The notes under the pieces were generated by a model. The model worked only from the letters and a program-made list of their open reading frames with translations. It ran no database searches and had not been told where the DNA came from. From an uncultured Lewinella sp. (lineage in GTDB: Bacteria > Bacteroidota > Bacteroidia > Chitinophagales > Saprospiraceae), in NCBI GenBank assembly GCA_937949535.1, contig CALEDI010000032.1:1-40262 (forward strand): a stretch of 40,262 nt of DNA. The letters run 5' to 3'. A program made the translations under genes and the position numbers. Positions 1 through 8,724 of this stretch are shown here, piece after piece (the first letter of the stretch is position 1; each line of letters opens with the position of its first letter).

Positions 1-1
1 C

Positions 2-415
2 CTCAACCGCCCCGAAGCCACCGCCGAAGTGATGACCTCCGATGGTTGGCTCAAAACGGGCGACATCGGCATGATGTCTGAAGACGGTTTCTTCCGCATC
101 GTAGACCGCAAGAAAGACATGATTTTGGTTTCTGGCTTCAACGTTTTCCCCAACGAAGTGGAAGACGTACTGGCGGGCCACCCCAAAATTTTGGAACTGG
201 CCGCCGTTGGCATCCCGTCCGAAAAGTCGGGCGAGATTGTCAAGGTCTTCGTTGTCAAGAAAGACAAGTCCCTCACCGAAGACGAAGTGATCGCCTACGC
301 CCGCGAAAACCTGACGGGCTACAAAGTACCCAAGGCCGTTGAGTTCCGGGATGAGCTGCCGAAGTCTAACGTCGGTAAGATCCTGCGGCGGATGCTGCGC
401 GAGGAGGCGAAATGA
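2..415 (+). CDS. fadD: Long-chain acyl-CoA synthetase (AMP-forming), 3' fragment
   Basis: C-terminal part of an adenylate-forming long-chain fatty acid:CoA ligase, which activates fatty acids to acyl-CoA on the cytoplasmic side. The reading frame is open to the left edge of the window, so the 5' end is missing; about 137 residues remain. Visible are the end of the large domain with the ligase motif GWLKTGDIG, the hinge [10 protein letters not shown], the [12 protein letters not shown] segment of the small domain, and near the end the catalytic-lysine region [13 protein letters not shown]. These are standard for FadD-type enzymes. The gene is followed by a palindromic repeat at 456-496 and not by another same-strand gene in close range. 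Substrate chain length cannot be judged from the fragment. Confidence 0.93.
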   Translation, partial: LNRPEATAEVMTSDGWLKTGDIGMMSEDGFFRIVDRKKDMILVSGFNVFPNEVEDVLAGHPKILELAAVGIPSEKSGEIVKVFVVKKDKSLTEDEVIAYARENLTGYKVPKAVEFRDELPKSNVGKILRRMLREEAK

Positions 416-455
416 TAACAGTTTAGCCCTTGCTCCGCAGGGGCGTCACCGCTAA

Positions 456-496
456 CGATGGGTTGATCCTCGCCTCCGGCGAAGGTCAACCCATCG
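456..496. repeat. REP-like hairpin, copy 1
   Basis: The arms CGATGGGTTGA and TCAACCCATCG form an 11-bp perfect stem, extended inward by GCC-rich pairing around CTCCGG. A second copy with the same outer arm lies at 6393-6433. Both follow a short CCC...GGGG stem about 20 bp upstream. It lies just downstream of the acyl-CoA synthetase gene and could act as a terminator or mRNA 3'-end stabiliser. Confidence 0.7.
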
Positions 497-579
497 CTCA
501 TTTGGGGCTGTTCAGTTGCATCCTGGTAAACTCAAACCCCCACCAAAAGCGTTATAACGGGACCCTAACATAAATCCCC

Positions 580-1731
580 GTGAAAACAACAAACTTCCTC
601 CTATCCTTCCTGATCGTGCTGGCGGCCTTTGCCGCTGGCCGTTATGCCTTTCCAACCTCCCCTGCACCTGCGTCCGCGCCTGAAGAAATGACGGTTAATT
701 CGACGGAGTTCCAAGCCGCAAACCGAAGCGAGAGCCCCGCCCAAAGCAACCTCTCCGCCGAAGACGCACTGGCCTATACGCCCTCCGAGCTGCACACCAT
801 TCGGCTCTTCGAGAACGCCTCGCCGTCGGTCTGCTACATCACCACCAAGGCCCAGCGCCGCAGCTTCTGGACCCGCGACGTGAGCGAAGTCCCCGCCGGT
901 TCCGGCTCCGGTTTCGTCTGGGACAACCAAGGCCACATCATCACCAATTATCACGTGATCCGCGACGCGAGCCGCGCCATCGTAACCCTCGCCAACGGCG
1001 AGGACTACGAAGCCAAGCTCGTTGGTATCGCTAAAGAGAAGGACCTCGCCGTGCTCCGCATCGAGGCATCACTTAAAGACCTTCAACCCATCCCTGTCGG
1101 TACATCTCAAGACATCCGCGTGGGGCAGGCGGTCTATGCCATCGGCAATCCCTTCGGCCTAGACCAGACCCTGACGACCGGCATCGTCTCCGCCCTAGAC
1201 CGCGAGATCAACAGTCAAGCCAACGTCCCAATTCGCGGCGTCATCCAGTCCGATGCAGCCATCAACCCTGGCAACTCTGGCGGCCCATTGCTAGACAGCC
1301 GAGGGATGCTCATTGGTGTGAATACGGCCATTTACAGCCCGTCCGGAGCATCGGCTGGCATCGGTTTCAGTATCCCCGTTGATGTGGTGCGCTACGTGGT
1401 GCCCGATCTTATCCGCTACGGTGAAGTGCGCCGCGCCAGCCTTGGCATTGATTTCTACCGAGGTTGGCGCGGAGCAGGTTTAGCCATAGACCAAGTAGCG
1501 CCGCAAGGGCCCGCCGGTAGCCGTGGCATTCGTGGGTTGAGCCAAGATGCGCGCGGAAAATGGATGCTGGGCGATGTCCTCGTCGGCATCAACGGCAAAG
1601 CCATCAAGTCTCAATCAGACTACTTCCTAGAAATGGAAACCTTCGAGCCCGGCCAGCGCGTGACGCTCAACCTCATCCGTGATGAGCGGGAGGTTAAGGT
1701 GGAGGTGGAACTGGGGAGTTCGGTGGAGTGA
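580..1731 (+). CDS. Trypsin-like serine protease, HtrA/Deg family (S1C) with PDZ domain
   Basis: Probable periplasmic quality-control protease. The start is a GTG giving an N-terminal hydrophobic segment (residues 5-20), a signal peptide or anchor, followed by a Pro/Ala linker that contains a 17/18 copy of the window's dispersed 18-bp motif (663-680). The catalytic triad is readable: His125 in NYHVI, Asp155 in KDLAVLRI and Ser233 in GNSGGP. The last roughly 100 residues look like one PDZ domain (LGDVLVGINGKAI). At 383 residues it resembles the one-PDZ DegS/HhoA type rather than two-PDZ DegP. It stands alone, with a converging peptidase gene downstream. No inactivating change is seen. Confidence 0.93.
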   Translation: MKTTNFLLSFLIVLAAFAAGRYAFPTSPAPASAPEEMTVNSTEFQAANRSESPAQSNLSAEDALAYTPSELHTIRLFENASPSVCYITTKAQRRSFWTRDVSEVPAGSGSGFVWDNQGHIITNYHVIRDASRAIVTLANGEDYEAKLVGIAKEKDLAVLRIEASLKDLQPIPVGTSQDIRVGQAVYAIGNPFGLDQTLTTGIVSALDREINSQANVPIRGVIQSDAAINPGNSGGPLLDSRGMLIGVNTAIYSPSGASAGIGFSIPVDVVRYVVPDLIRYGEVRRASLGIDFYRGWRGAGLAIDQVAPQGPAGSRGIRGLSQDARGKWMLGDVLVGINGKAIKSQSDYFLEMETFEPGQRVTLNLIRDEREVKVEVELGSSVE

Positions 1732-1774
1732 ATGTTTGTTAAATAGACAAGAGATCAAGGCGTGCCCTACATCC

Positions 1775-1795
1775 AGTACAGTGCAAACTAAATTT
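1775..1795 (+). mobile_element. Solo end of MITE family B
   Basis: The sequence beginning AGTACAGTGCAA matches the left terminal repeat of the complete element at 23350-23514 over 21 bp, with a single base different. No second end is present nearby. The end overlaps by one base the stop codon of the M28 peptidase gene (stop at 1795-1797), so an insertion followed by deletion may have set the present C-terminus of that protein. Confidence 0.6.
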
Positions 1796-3420
1796 CACTT
1801 TCTGGAAAATTCCGAATTAGCCGCCCACTTAGGCCAGTTTTCCCCATTCGCTAGCCGCAGCCCGACTTGGTAGAGCAGTTCTCCGTCTTGTACTGCGCCG
1901 CTCAGCGGCCAGTCACCAGCGCTGTACTCATCGGCGGGCTGGTGGTAGCGTTCGGCAACGAAGCCGTCGCGCTGTTCTTTCGCGTACTCCTTTCCCTTTG
2001 TGGCGTGCTCGTAGCCGCCAGCGGCGTAGAGCGCGGGCACGCCGCCTTTGGCGAAGTTGAAATGGTCGGAGCGGTAGAAGTAACCTTTTTCGGGTTCGGG
2101 GTCCGATTGTACGTAGCGGCCTTGCTCTTCTGCGACGGCGGTAGCCAGCGCGTCCATCTCGCTGTGGCCGAGGCCGGTGATGGTGAGGTCCTTCGCTTCG
2201 CCGATGGGGTTGATGCCGTCGATGTTGATGTTAGCTACCGTCTTGTCGAGCGGATAAACGGGGTTGTTGACGTAGTAAGCACTGCCCCAAAGCCCTTGCT
2301 CCTCAGCCGTAACGAAGAGGAAAACGACGGAGCGGGCGGGCGGTTCTTCCAGCTTGCCATAGGCTTCGGCGATGGAGAGCAATTGGGCGGTGCCCGAGGC
2401 ATTGTCTAGCGCGCCGTTGTAGATCGAGTCTCCGTCTACGGCGGGGCCGACGCCGATGTGGTCCCAGTGAGCGGTATAGACGACGTACTCGTCCGAACGT
2501 TCGTTGCCGGGTAGGGTAGCGATGATGTTGTAGGACTTGTCGAAGCGGAGGTCGTTTTTGACCGTATTACTAAAGGTTGTGTTCAGCGAGACGGGCTCAA
2601 AGTCGGGGCTGGCGGCATCGGCGAACCAGCCGGTACGGTCGGCATCGGCGATGGTGAATAGTTTCTTGGCGGCGTCGAGCGAAATCCAGCCGGCGATGCC
2701 GAGTTTGGGGCTGCCGTCGTCTTCCAAGGTGAGGCGGGTACCCGACCAAGAGCTCTGGACGACGAACCACGGGTAACCGGCTGCGCCGGTTTCGTGGATG
2801 ATGAGGCAGGCATCGGCCCCTTGGCGGGCGGCTTCCTCGAATTTATAGGTCCAGCGGCCGTAGTAGGTCATCTCTTTTCCCTTGAACATGGTGGTGTCTT
2901 CGGTGTAGTAGCCGGGGTCGTTGACCATCACGACGACGGTTTTGCCCTTCACGTCCAGCCCTTCGTAGTCGTCCCAGCCATATTCTGGGGCTACAATGCC
3001 GAAGCCCGCGAAGACCATTTCGGAGTCGTTTATGCTTACGCCTTCCACAGGCAGGTCGCTGTAGGTAACGATTTCTTTTTGCTGTGTCCAGCTCAGGCTC
3101 AGGTTGCGGTCTAGGCCGATTTGTACGGCTTCGGGCTTTCCGGTTATTTCTACCATCGGTACTTCTTGGCGGTAGCTGTCGCCGTTGCCGGGTTCTAGGC
3201 CGAGGGTCTTGAGTTCTTTTTCGAGGTAGCCCAGGGTAAGGGTTTCGCCTTCGCTGAAGGGTAGGCGGCCGCCGTATTTGTCGGAGGCCAGTTCGGCGAT
3301 GTGGCGGTCGATGGTGGCGGAGTCGATCAGCGGCCCGTCATCAGTAGTGGCGTTTTCGGGGGCGCGGCCGCAGGATGCAAGGGTGAGGATTAAGGAGCAA
3401 AGGAGGAAGAGCTTGTGCAT
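1795..3420 (-). CDS. Peptidase M28 family lipoprotein (zinc aminopeptidase type)
   Basis: Secreted metallopeptidase predicted to remove N-terminal residues from peptides. The N-terminus is a lipoprotein signal with lipobox LASC, Cys17. Residues about 130-270 match a PA-type insert, and the M28 catalytic domain follows with zinc ligands in order: His318 (AHWDHIG), Asp340 (DNASGT), the Glu373/374 pair (TAEEQG), a later Asp in NINIDG, and His in YRSDHF. The 541-residue length is normal for PA-plus-M28 proteins. The lipobox region contains an 18-bp-motif variant with one extra base (3361-3379). The 3' end abuts a MITE end. Substrate is unknown. Confidence 0.93.
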   Translation of the reverse strand: MHKLFLLCSLILTLASCGRAPENATTDDGPLIDSATIDRHIAELASDKYGGRLPFSEGETLTLGYLEKELKTLGLEPGNGDSYRQEVPMVEITGKPEAVQIGLDRNLSLSWTQQKEIVTYSDLPVEGVSINDSEMVFAGFGIVAPEYGWDDYEGLDVKGKTVVVMVNDPGYYTEDTTMFKGKEMTYYGRWTYKFEEAARQGADACLIIHETGAAGYPWFVVQSSWSGTRLTLEDDGSPKLGIAGWISLDAAKKLFTIADADRTGWFADAASPDFEPVSLNTTFSNTVKNDLRFDKSYNIIATLPGNERSDEYVVYTAHWDHIGVGPAVDGDSIYNGALDNASGTAQLLSIAEAYGKLEEPPARSVVFLFVTAEEQGLWGSAYYVNNPVYPLDKTVANINIDGINPIGEAKDLTITGLGHSEMDALATAVAEEQGRYVQSDPEPEKGYFYRSDHFNFAKGGVPALYAAGGYEHATKGKEYAKEQRDGFVAERYHQPADEYSAGDWPLSGAVQDGELLYQVGLRLANGENWPKWAANSEFSRK

Positions 3421-3468
3421 GTGCTTTTTTGGTTTTGAGGGGCTTAATATACGTCCTGCCCCAACGCC

Positions 3469-4764
3469 CTACCGCATCCCCTCATAAAACTCCACCACCG
3501 CTGGGTCTACCATCACATCGCGCGGCGTAAGTGGGTTACGCAACACGATGCCCTGGAGCGTCCGGCAACGGCTGAGGGCAACGTAGGTCTGGCCGTGCTC
3601 GAAAGCTCCGCGCCCAAGGTCGATGATGATCTTATCGAAGGTCTTGCCCTGAGACTTATGGATGGTCACGGCCCAAGCCAACCGGACGGGGATTTGCTTG
3701 TAGGTACCGAGGGATTCGGTCCCGATCTTGGTTTCTTCTTCGGTGCCCGTTGCGGTGTAACGGATCACGTCCCATTCTTCGTAGCCCACCTCAAACTCGC
3801 GCGGTTTGCCGTCTTCACTCACCAGAATTATGACCGACTCGGGCTTGCACTCCACGATGGTGCCGATGGTGCCGTTGACGTACTTTTTGTCGTTGTCGTT
3901 GCGGACCGTCATCACCTGAGCGCCAACTTTCAGCTTCAGGGCGGCGGGCACCGGGAAGAGCTTCTCGGAGAAGCCTCCTTTTACCTGACCGATGTAGAGC
4001 ATTTCCGGTGAATCTAGCTGGGCTAGTTTGGTAGCGTTGATGCCGTTTACGGTAGCGTTGCGCGCCGCTAGGGTGAGGTAGTTTTCGCCTTCTTCGGGGA
4101 AGAAGTCTGGTACGTGGCGCTCGTTCAAAGATTCCAGCTCGTCGTAATCAACCGTAGCGTTGCGGATGGCTTCGAGCAAGCGCAGGAAGTGGCGGCTGTC
4201 TTGGCGGTAAACGATGCGCAGCTCGATCATTTCCAGATCGATCATGTCGAAGCAGTCTGCGGCGAAGAAGTAAGCACTGGCGTAGCGTTGGCTGAAGTAG
4301 TACTTTTCTTCTTGCGTACTCACGATGGGGGGCAGCTGGTAGAGGTCTCCGAAGAGGATCACCTGTACGCCGCCGAAGGGGCTGCTGCTGTTGCGGTTCA
4401 GCCGCAGGGCGATGTCGATGGCCTCCATCACGTCGGCCCGCACCATACTGATCTCATCAATGATGAGGGTGTCGAGGTTTTCAAACAAGCGGCGGTAGCG
4501 GCGGTTGGGCTTCACGTTTTCGGGCAAGATGAGCCGGGGCGGAAAGCCAAAAAGGCTATGTATGGTTTGGCCCTGCACATTGAGCGCCGCCACGCCCGTA
4601 GGCGCAAGCACAACAACGTTTTTGGTAGTGCTGCGCCGGAATATTTGCAATAACGTTGATTTGCCCGTACCGGCGCGGCCGGTAATGAAAAGATGATCGC
4701 CAGACTCCATACGCTTCAGGGCGTAGTTGAAATCATCGGATAGTTGTAGCGGCTCTAGGGGCAT
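3469..4764 (-). CDS. Pif1-like superfamily 1B DNA helicase
   Basis: ATP-dependent 5'-3' helicase of the Pif1/RecD group, expected to act on replication or recombination intermediates. The N-terminus holds Walker A (GRAGTGKST, residues 29-37), followed by motif Ia (VVVLAPTGVAALNV), the Pif1-type motif TIHSLFGF, Walker B (LIIDEISM, about residue 100) and the motif III region (VILFGDLYQLPPI). The C-terminus has the UvrD_C_2-like motif AVTIHKSQGKTFDK and YVALSRCRTLQGI. At 431 residues it is the compact bacterial form without accessory domains. A TATCTTCG box lies 5 bp upstream of the ATG, suggesting a very short or absent leader. The gene is convergent with its protease neighbour region and stands alone. 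Confidence 0.93.
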   Translation of the reverse strand: MPLEPLQLSDDFNYALKRMESGDHLFITGRAGTGKSTLLQIFRRSTTKNVVVLAPTGVAALNVQGQTIHSLFGFPPRLILPENVKPNRRYRRLFENLDTLIIDEISMVRADVMEAIDIALRLNRNSSSPFGGVQVILFGDLYQLPPIVSTQEEKYYFSQRYASAYFFAADCFDMIDLEMIELRIVYRQDSRHFLRLLEAIRNATVDYDELESLNERHVPDFFPEEGENYLTLAARNATVNGINATKLAQLDSPEMLYIGQVKGGFSEKLFPVPAALKLKVGAQVMTVRNDNDKKYVNGTIGTIVECKPESVIILVSEDGKPREFEVGYEEWDVIRYTATGTEEETKIGTESLGTYKQIPVRLAWAVTIHKSQGKTFDKIIIDLGRGAFEHGQTYVALSRCRTLQGIVLRNPLTPRDVMVDPAVVEFYEGMR

Positions 4765-4769
4765 GGGGG

Positions 4770-4777
4770 CGAAGATA
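4770..4777 (-). promoter_or_regulatory. Putative -7 element of the helicase gene
   Basis: On the minus strand TATCTTCG matches the Bacteroidota -7 consensus TAnnTTTG except one base and lies only 5 bp before the ATG of the helicase. The implied transcription start would fall at or within a base or two of the start codon. No clear TTG at -33 is seen. Confidence 0.35.
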
Positions 4778-5025
4778 GGGCGGTTGGTTGAGACGCTGTG
4801 CGTTGAACCTGATTTACTTAAACCGAAGCTAAAGTCGGCTAGCCAATCGTTAAAACCTAGCCTCTCGGCAAAGGCCCAAGCCCAACAAACCCTAGGCCAA
4901 GTGTTAAAGTTTCTTGTGCCAATAGGCGGCCCAGCCCTAGCGGAGCTGAAAACGGGGTAATCTTAGTTTGCCGCCCAACGTTTTATATGCGTTCACCGAG
5001 TTACCAACCCATTGAAAACGACCAC

Positions 5026-5571
5026 ATGAAAACCCTTCTTTGCACCTGCGTCCTCGCCCTCCTATCCCTTACTGCTTTCGGGCAAATAGACGCCAAGCTG
5101 AACGCCGGCTCGGCCATCACGGGCGGCATCAACCTCTCCGCCGACTTCGGCCTCGATTACAGCAACTCCCTCGCCATCGGGCTGGGGCGGGCCAATACCA
5201 AAATTACGATCAACGACAACGAATACCAGTACCTCCGCTACCGGATCATCCCCGAATACCGCCACTATTTCAACCCCCGCAACGGCGCCGACGGGCTCTT
5301 TGCCGGAGCCTACGGCCGCGTCGCTTTTTTTGAAGCCGAAGCGATCACCGAAGGCGAAGACATCGATGGCGTCCGGGTTGGGCTCGGGGCGTTGTTTGGC
5401 AATAAATGGGCCTACGACGGCGGTTTCGTGCTCGAACTCAACGGCGGCATCGGCTACAACAAACCCTTCGGCACCGACGAAAACGCACAAATAGCCAACC
5501 CTTTGCTCAGCCTAGCACCAGGCCTCGATCTCCGGCTAGGTATTCTGGTCGGCTACCGATTTAATCGGTAG
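5026..5571 (+). CDS. Small outer-membrane beta-barrel-like protein
   Basis: A 181-residue exported protein with a clear signal peptide (about residues 1-20, cleavage after AFG/Q). The rest consists of alternating hydrophobic and polar strands rich in Gly, Tyr and Phe (RIIPEYRHYF, GLFAGAYGRVAFFEA, LVGYRFNR), ending in Arg after an aromatic-containing strand. This pattern is typical of small 8-strand barrels such as DUF3575-type Bacteroidota proteins, but no family is recognised with certainty. The ATG at 5026 is preferred over an upstream in-frame ATG at 4987 because it begins the signal peptide. The signal-peptide codons include a 16/18 copy of the 18-bp motif (5041-5058). It converges with the GT2 gene, leaving 8 bp between stop codons. 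Confidence 0.7.
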   Translation: MKTLLCTCVLALLSLTAFGQIDAKLNAGSAITGGINLSADFGLDYSNSLAIGLGRANTKITINDNEYQYLRYRIIPEYRHYFNPRNGADGLFAGAYGRVAFFEAEAITEGEDIDGVRVGLGALFGNKWAYDGGFVLELNGGIGYNKPFGTDENAQIANPLLSLAPGLDLRLGILVGYRFNR

Positions 5572-5579
5572 TTTGGGGC

Positions 5580-6293
5580 TTACCTAAACCGCAAACTCAA
5601 TACGCCCATAATGGCTTCTTTTACGATGGAGCCGTGCATTTTGCTGGCCCCCAAGATGCGGTCGGTAAAGATGATCGGTACCTCAACGATTTTATAACCG
5701 AGCTTCCAAGCCGTGTGCTTCATCTCGATTTGGAAGGCGTAGCCGATGAATTCGATCTTGTCGAAATCAATCGCCTCCAGCACGGGGCGGGTGTAACACA
5801 TGAAGCCGGCGGTAGAATCTTTGACGGGCATCCAGGTGATGAGCCGAACGTATATGGACGCGCCGTAGGAAAGAAAACGCCGATCAAAAGGCCAGTTTTC
5901 TACGCCGCCACCTTTGGTATAACGAGAGCCAACGGCTACGTCTCCGCCGCCGGTGTGACAGGCTTCGCGTAGGCGCACCAAATCCTTAGGATTATGGCTG
6001 AAATCGGCGTCCATCTCAAAAAAGAAGTGGTAGTCTGCCGATTTTGCCATGCCCCAGCGGAAGCCGTCGAGGTAAGCCGTTCCCAAACCCAGCTTTCCGG
6101 CTCGCTGCAATAGGTGCAGCCGCTCGGGGTATTCCTGTTGCTTCGCCTTGATGATGTCGGAAGTGCCATCGGGCGAGCCATCGTCTACGATCAGGAGGTG
6201 AAAAAGGTAGGGTAGCGTGAAGACCGTATCGATCATTTTAGCAATGTTCTCCTTTTCGTTGTAGGTTGGTATGATTACGAGGCTGTCGCTCAC
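5580..6293 (-). CDS. GT2 family glycosyltransferase, polyprenol-phosphate mannosyltransferase-like
   Basis: Inverting GT-A glycosyltransferase of the dolichol/polyprenol monophosphate mannose synthase type, transferring a sugar from a nucleotide donor to a lipid phosphate at the inner membrane face. Seen: the N-terminal VIIPTYNEKENI, the acidic motif LIVDDGSPDGT, the DxD-like FFEMDADFSHNP, and the acceptor region SRYTKGG plus DSTAGFMCY. At 237 residues it lacks the C-terminal membrane domain of DPM1-GtrA fusions and so resembles soluble or peripheral single-domain enzymes. The donor sugar (mannose or another) cannot be decided. A good -7 box (6321-6328) precedes it. Confidence 0.9.
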   Translation of the reverse strand: MSDSLVIIPTYNEKENIAKMIDTVFTLPYLFHLLIVDDGSPDGTSDIIKAKQQEYPERLHLLQRAGKLGLGTAYLDGFRWGMAKSADYHFFFEMDADFSHNPKDLVRLREACHTGGGDVAVGSRYTKGGGVENWPFDRRFLSYGASIYVRLITWMPVKDSTAGFMCYTRPVLEAIDFDKIEFIGYAFQIEMKHTAWKLGYKIVEVPIIFTDRILGASKMHGSIVKEAIMGVLSLRFR

Positions 6294-6320
6294 TGGGGCA
6301 GGTTATTTTTTCTTGAGGTG

Positions 6321-6328
6321 CAAATATA
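6321..6328 (-). promoter_or_regulatory. -7 promoter element of the GT2 gene
   Basis: On the minus strand TATATTTG is a full match to the Bacteroidota -7 consensus TAnnTTTG, 27 bp upstream of the GT2 start codon. A TTG at the -33 position is not evident. Confidence 0.5.
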
Positions 6329-6392
6329 CCGAAAGTGGATAGGTTGGGGGGAATAGTGAGGCCGTTGGGCCCCGGAGGGGTCTCATATCTAG

Positions 6393-6433
6393 CGATGGGT
6401 TGAACGAGGCCGAAGGCCGAGATCAGCCCATCG
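6393..6433. repeat. REP-like hairpin, copy 2
   Basis: The arms CGATGGGTTGA and TCAGCCCATCG pair with one G-T or mismatch position, and the inner part GAGGCCGAAGGCCGAG is itself a hairpin. It shares its outer arm and the preceding CCCCGGAGGGG stem with the copy at 456-496, showing a dispersed family. It lies in the divergent spacer between the GT2 gene and parE. Confidence 0.7.
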
Positions 6434-6474
6434 CGGATAATAACGGCCTTACGATTGCCTACAACACCAATCAG

Positions 6475-6572
6475 GGCGGGGCCGCAGGTGCAAAGAGCGG
6501 TTTGGGCATTGCCTCTAAAACCCAAGAGGTCGGTTCGGTCTCAGAACCTCCCCCTGCACCTGCGCACGCGCC
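6475..6572. repeat. Inverted pair of the dispersed 18-bp motif
   Basis: Bases 6475-6492 carry the motif on the minus strand (17/18) and bases 6555-6572 carry it on the plus strand (16/18), facing each other across 62 bp of sequence that codes for nothing recognisable. A similar head-to-head arrangement occurs at 17283-17370. Confidence 0.65.
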
Positions 6573-6623
6573 CAAAAAGCCCCTTCGCAAAACAAATATA
6601 CGAAACCACAACAAACACTACAA

Positions 6624-6659
6624 TTTGTTTAAATAATTGTTTTCCGTTTTGTATGTTTG
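6624..6659 (+). promoter_or_regulatory. parE promoter (Bacteroidota type)
   Basis: TATGTTTG at 6652-6659 is an exact TAnnTTTG -7 element, with TTTG at 6624-6627 as a candidate -33 element (24-bp spacing, slightly long). It lies in an A+T-rich stretch 21 bp upstream of the parE ATG. Confidence 0.6.
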
Positions 6660-6680
6660 CAGGGTTAAGCAAATTACTGA

Positions 6681-8594
6681 ATGGCAGACGCAACTTATAA
6701 CGAAGACAACATCCGGTCGTTGGACTGGAAAGAACACATTCGCCTACGCCCAGGCATGTACATCGGTAAGCTGGGCGATGGTGCTAGCCCCGACGATGGC
6801 ATCTATATTTTGCTCAAAGAAGTGATCGACAACTCCATCGATGAGTACGTGATGGGCCACGGAACGAAGATTGAAGTCACGATTGAAGACGGCGTCGCTT
6901 CCGTACGCGACTACGGCCGGGGAATCCCGCTCGGCAAGGTCGTTGATGTGGTCTCGAAGATGAACACCGGCGGTAAATACGACAGTAAGGCCTTCAAAAA
7001 ATCGGTCGGCCTCAACGGTGTCGGCCTCAAAGCCACCAACGCCCTCTCCGACGAGTTCACCGTCTACGCCGTCCGCGAAGGCAAGATGAAGAAGGCCGAT
7101 TTCTCGCTCGGCAACCTCGTAAAAGAGCACAACCAGGCCAAAACGAAGGAGCCCAACGGCACCTTCATCAGCTACCACGCCGACCCCGCAATCTTCAAGA
7201 AGTTTAAGTACCGCTCGGATTTCATCGAGAACCAGCTCTGGAACTACGCCTACCTCAACGCGGGCCTGAAACTGATCTTCAACGGCAAAACCCTCGTTTC
7301 CCGCAACGGCCTTAAAGACCTGTTGGAGCGCAAAGTGAACGAAGACCTCCGCCGCTACCCCGTCATCCACCTCAAGGGCGACGACATGGAAGTTGCCATC
7401 ACCCACGGCAATGCTTACGGCGAGACGTACTTCAGCTTCGTGAACGGACAGCACACTACCCAGGGCGGAACCCACCTCAATGCCTTCAAACAAGGCTTGG
7501 TAGAAGCCTGCCAGAAGCACTTCAATAAGGCCTACGACCGGAAAGACATCCTCGGCAGTGTAGTCGCCGCCGTCGCCATTAAGGTAGAAGACCCCATCTT
7601 TGAGTCGCAAACCAAGACCAAACTCGGCTCCACCGATATGGGCCCTGGCTCGCCCACCGTCTCGACCTACATGCGGAACTTCATGACGGAGTACTTCGAC
7701 AATTACCTGCACAAGAACCCCACCACAGCCGAAGCGCTGGAAAAGCGGATCAAGCAGAGTGAGCGCGAACGCAAGGAGATTGCCGGCATCAAGAAGCTGG
7801 CCAACGCCCGCGCCAAGAAGGCCAACCTCCACAACAAAAAACTGCGCGACTGCCGCGTTCAGTACAACTCCAACAACAAAAAACATACCGACGAGCAGAA
7901 GCTCGCCACCACCATCTTCATCACCGAAGGGGACTCCGCCTCGGGCTCCATCACCGTTGCCCGTGATGTTTATACCCAGGCAGTTTTCTCGCTGCGCGGT
8001 AAGCCGTTGAACTGTTTCGGGCAGACCAAAAAGGTCGTCTACGAAAACGAGGAATTCAACCTCCTCCAGCACGCCCTCAACATCGAAGACGGCGTAGACC
8101 ATTTGCGCTACAACCGCGTCGTGATCGCTACCGATGCCGACGTGGACGGGATGCACATCCGGCTACTACTCCTCACTTTCTTCCTCCAGTTCTTCCCCGA
8201 CATGGTAGAGGGCGGACACCTCTACATCCTCGAAACCCCGCTCTTCCGCGTCCGCGACAAGCAAAAGACCTTCTATTGCTACAGCGAGCAGGAAAAACAG
8301 GACGCCATGAAAGCCCTGCGCGGCAAGCCCGAGATCACCCGCTTCAAGGGCCTCGGCGAGATCAGCCCGAAGGAGTTCTCCGATTTCATCGGCGAGAACA
8401 TCCGCCTCGAACCCGTCGTGATGGGCGAGAATACGGACATCGACAAGCTCCTATCTTACTACATGGGCAAGAACACGCCCGACCGCCAAAACTTCATCAT
8501 CGACAACCTCCGTATTGAGCTTGATGCTGATATGGACGGGGATGGGGTGGATGATGTTGAGCAACTTGCTGAAGAGGAGGTTGGGGTGGTTTAA
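6681..8594 (+). CDS. parE: DNA topoisomerase IV subunit B
   Basis: ATPase subunit of the type IIA topoisomerase that decatenates replicated chromosomes; its partner ParC is not in the window. GHKL ATPase motifs are present: the Asn-containing [11 protein letters not shown] (about residue 50), GRGIPLG, and [14 protein letters not shown]. The transducer domain follows, then the TOPRIM domain with TEGDSASG and [17 protein letters not shown]. At 637 residues with no long insertion it fits ParE rather than GyrB, and the N-terminus ([24 protein letters not shown]) is the form common in Bacteroidota ParE. The C-terminal tail is acidic. It is followed by the A+T-rich island, not by parC. Confidence 0.93.
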   Translation: MADATYNEDNIRSLDWKEHIRLRPGMYIGKLGDGASPDDGIYILLKEVIDNSIDEYVMGHGTKIEVTIEDGVASVRDYGRGIPLGKVVDVVSKMNTGGKYDSKAFKKSVGLNGVGLKATNALSDEFTVYAVREGKMKKADFSLGNLVKEHNQAKTKEPNGTFISYHADPAIFKKFKYRSDFIENQLWNYAYLNAGLKLIFNGKTLVSRNGLKDLLERKVNEDLRRYPVIHLKGDDMEVAITHGNAYGETYFSFVNGQHTTQGGTHLNAFKQGLVEACQKHFNKAYDRKDILGSVVAAVAIKVEDPIFESQTKTKLGSTDMGPGSPTVSTYMRNFMTEYFDNYLHKNPTTAEALEKRIKQSERERKEIAGIKKLANARAKKANLHNKKLRDCRVQYNSNNKKHTDEQKLATTIFITEGDSASGSITVARDVYTQAVFSLRGKPLNCFGQTKKVVYENEEFNLLQHALNIEDGVDHLRYNRVVIATDADVDGMHIRLLLLTFFLQFFPDMVEGGHLYILETPLFRVRDKQKTFYCYSEQEKQDAMKALRGKPEITRFKGLGEISPKEFSDFIGENIRLEPVVMGENTDIDKLLSYYMGKNTPDRQNFIIDNLRIELDADMDGDGVDDVEQLAEEEVGVV

Positions 8595-8662
8595 ATTTGT
8601 GTGGAAAAATTATTATTAACTCACCCTGTTATGACTAGTTAATCAACTTGTTTTATGAAAAC

Positions 8663-8699
8663 TTGCCGGTGTGTGTGTGTGTAGTTTTACATCGTAAAA
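8663..8699 (+). promoter_or_regulatory. Candidate phase-variable promoter with GT repeat and operator-like palindrome
   Basis: TTG at 8663-8665 and TAGTTTTA at 8682-8689 (one mismatch to TAnnTTTG) are separated by 16 bp, nearly all of it seven tandem GT dinucleotides (8669-8682). Slippage would change the spacing in steps of 2 bp. Overlapping the -7 box is a perfect palindrome, TTTTAC-ATC-GTAAAA (8685-8699), which could be an operator or a 5' hairpin. It drives the lipoprotein gene at 8725. Confidence 0.45.
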
Positions 8700-8724
8700 T
8701 TTTCATTCACTAAACTCCTTATTA

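Noticed and set aside
6744-8156. Long minus-strand open frame opposite parE
   Set aside because: It is the antisense shadow of a well-conserved gene in G+C-rich DNA; the composition (Val/Gly/Asp-rich) is artefactual and no domain is visible.
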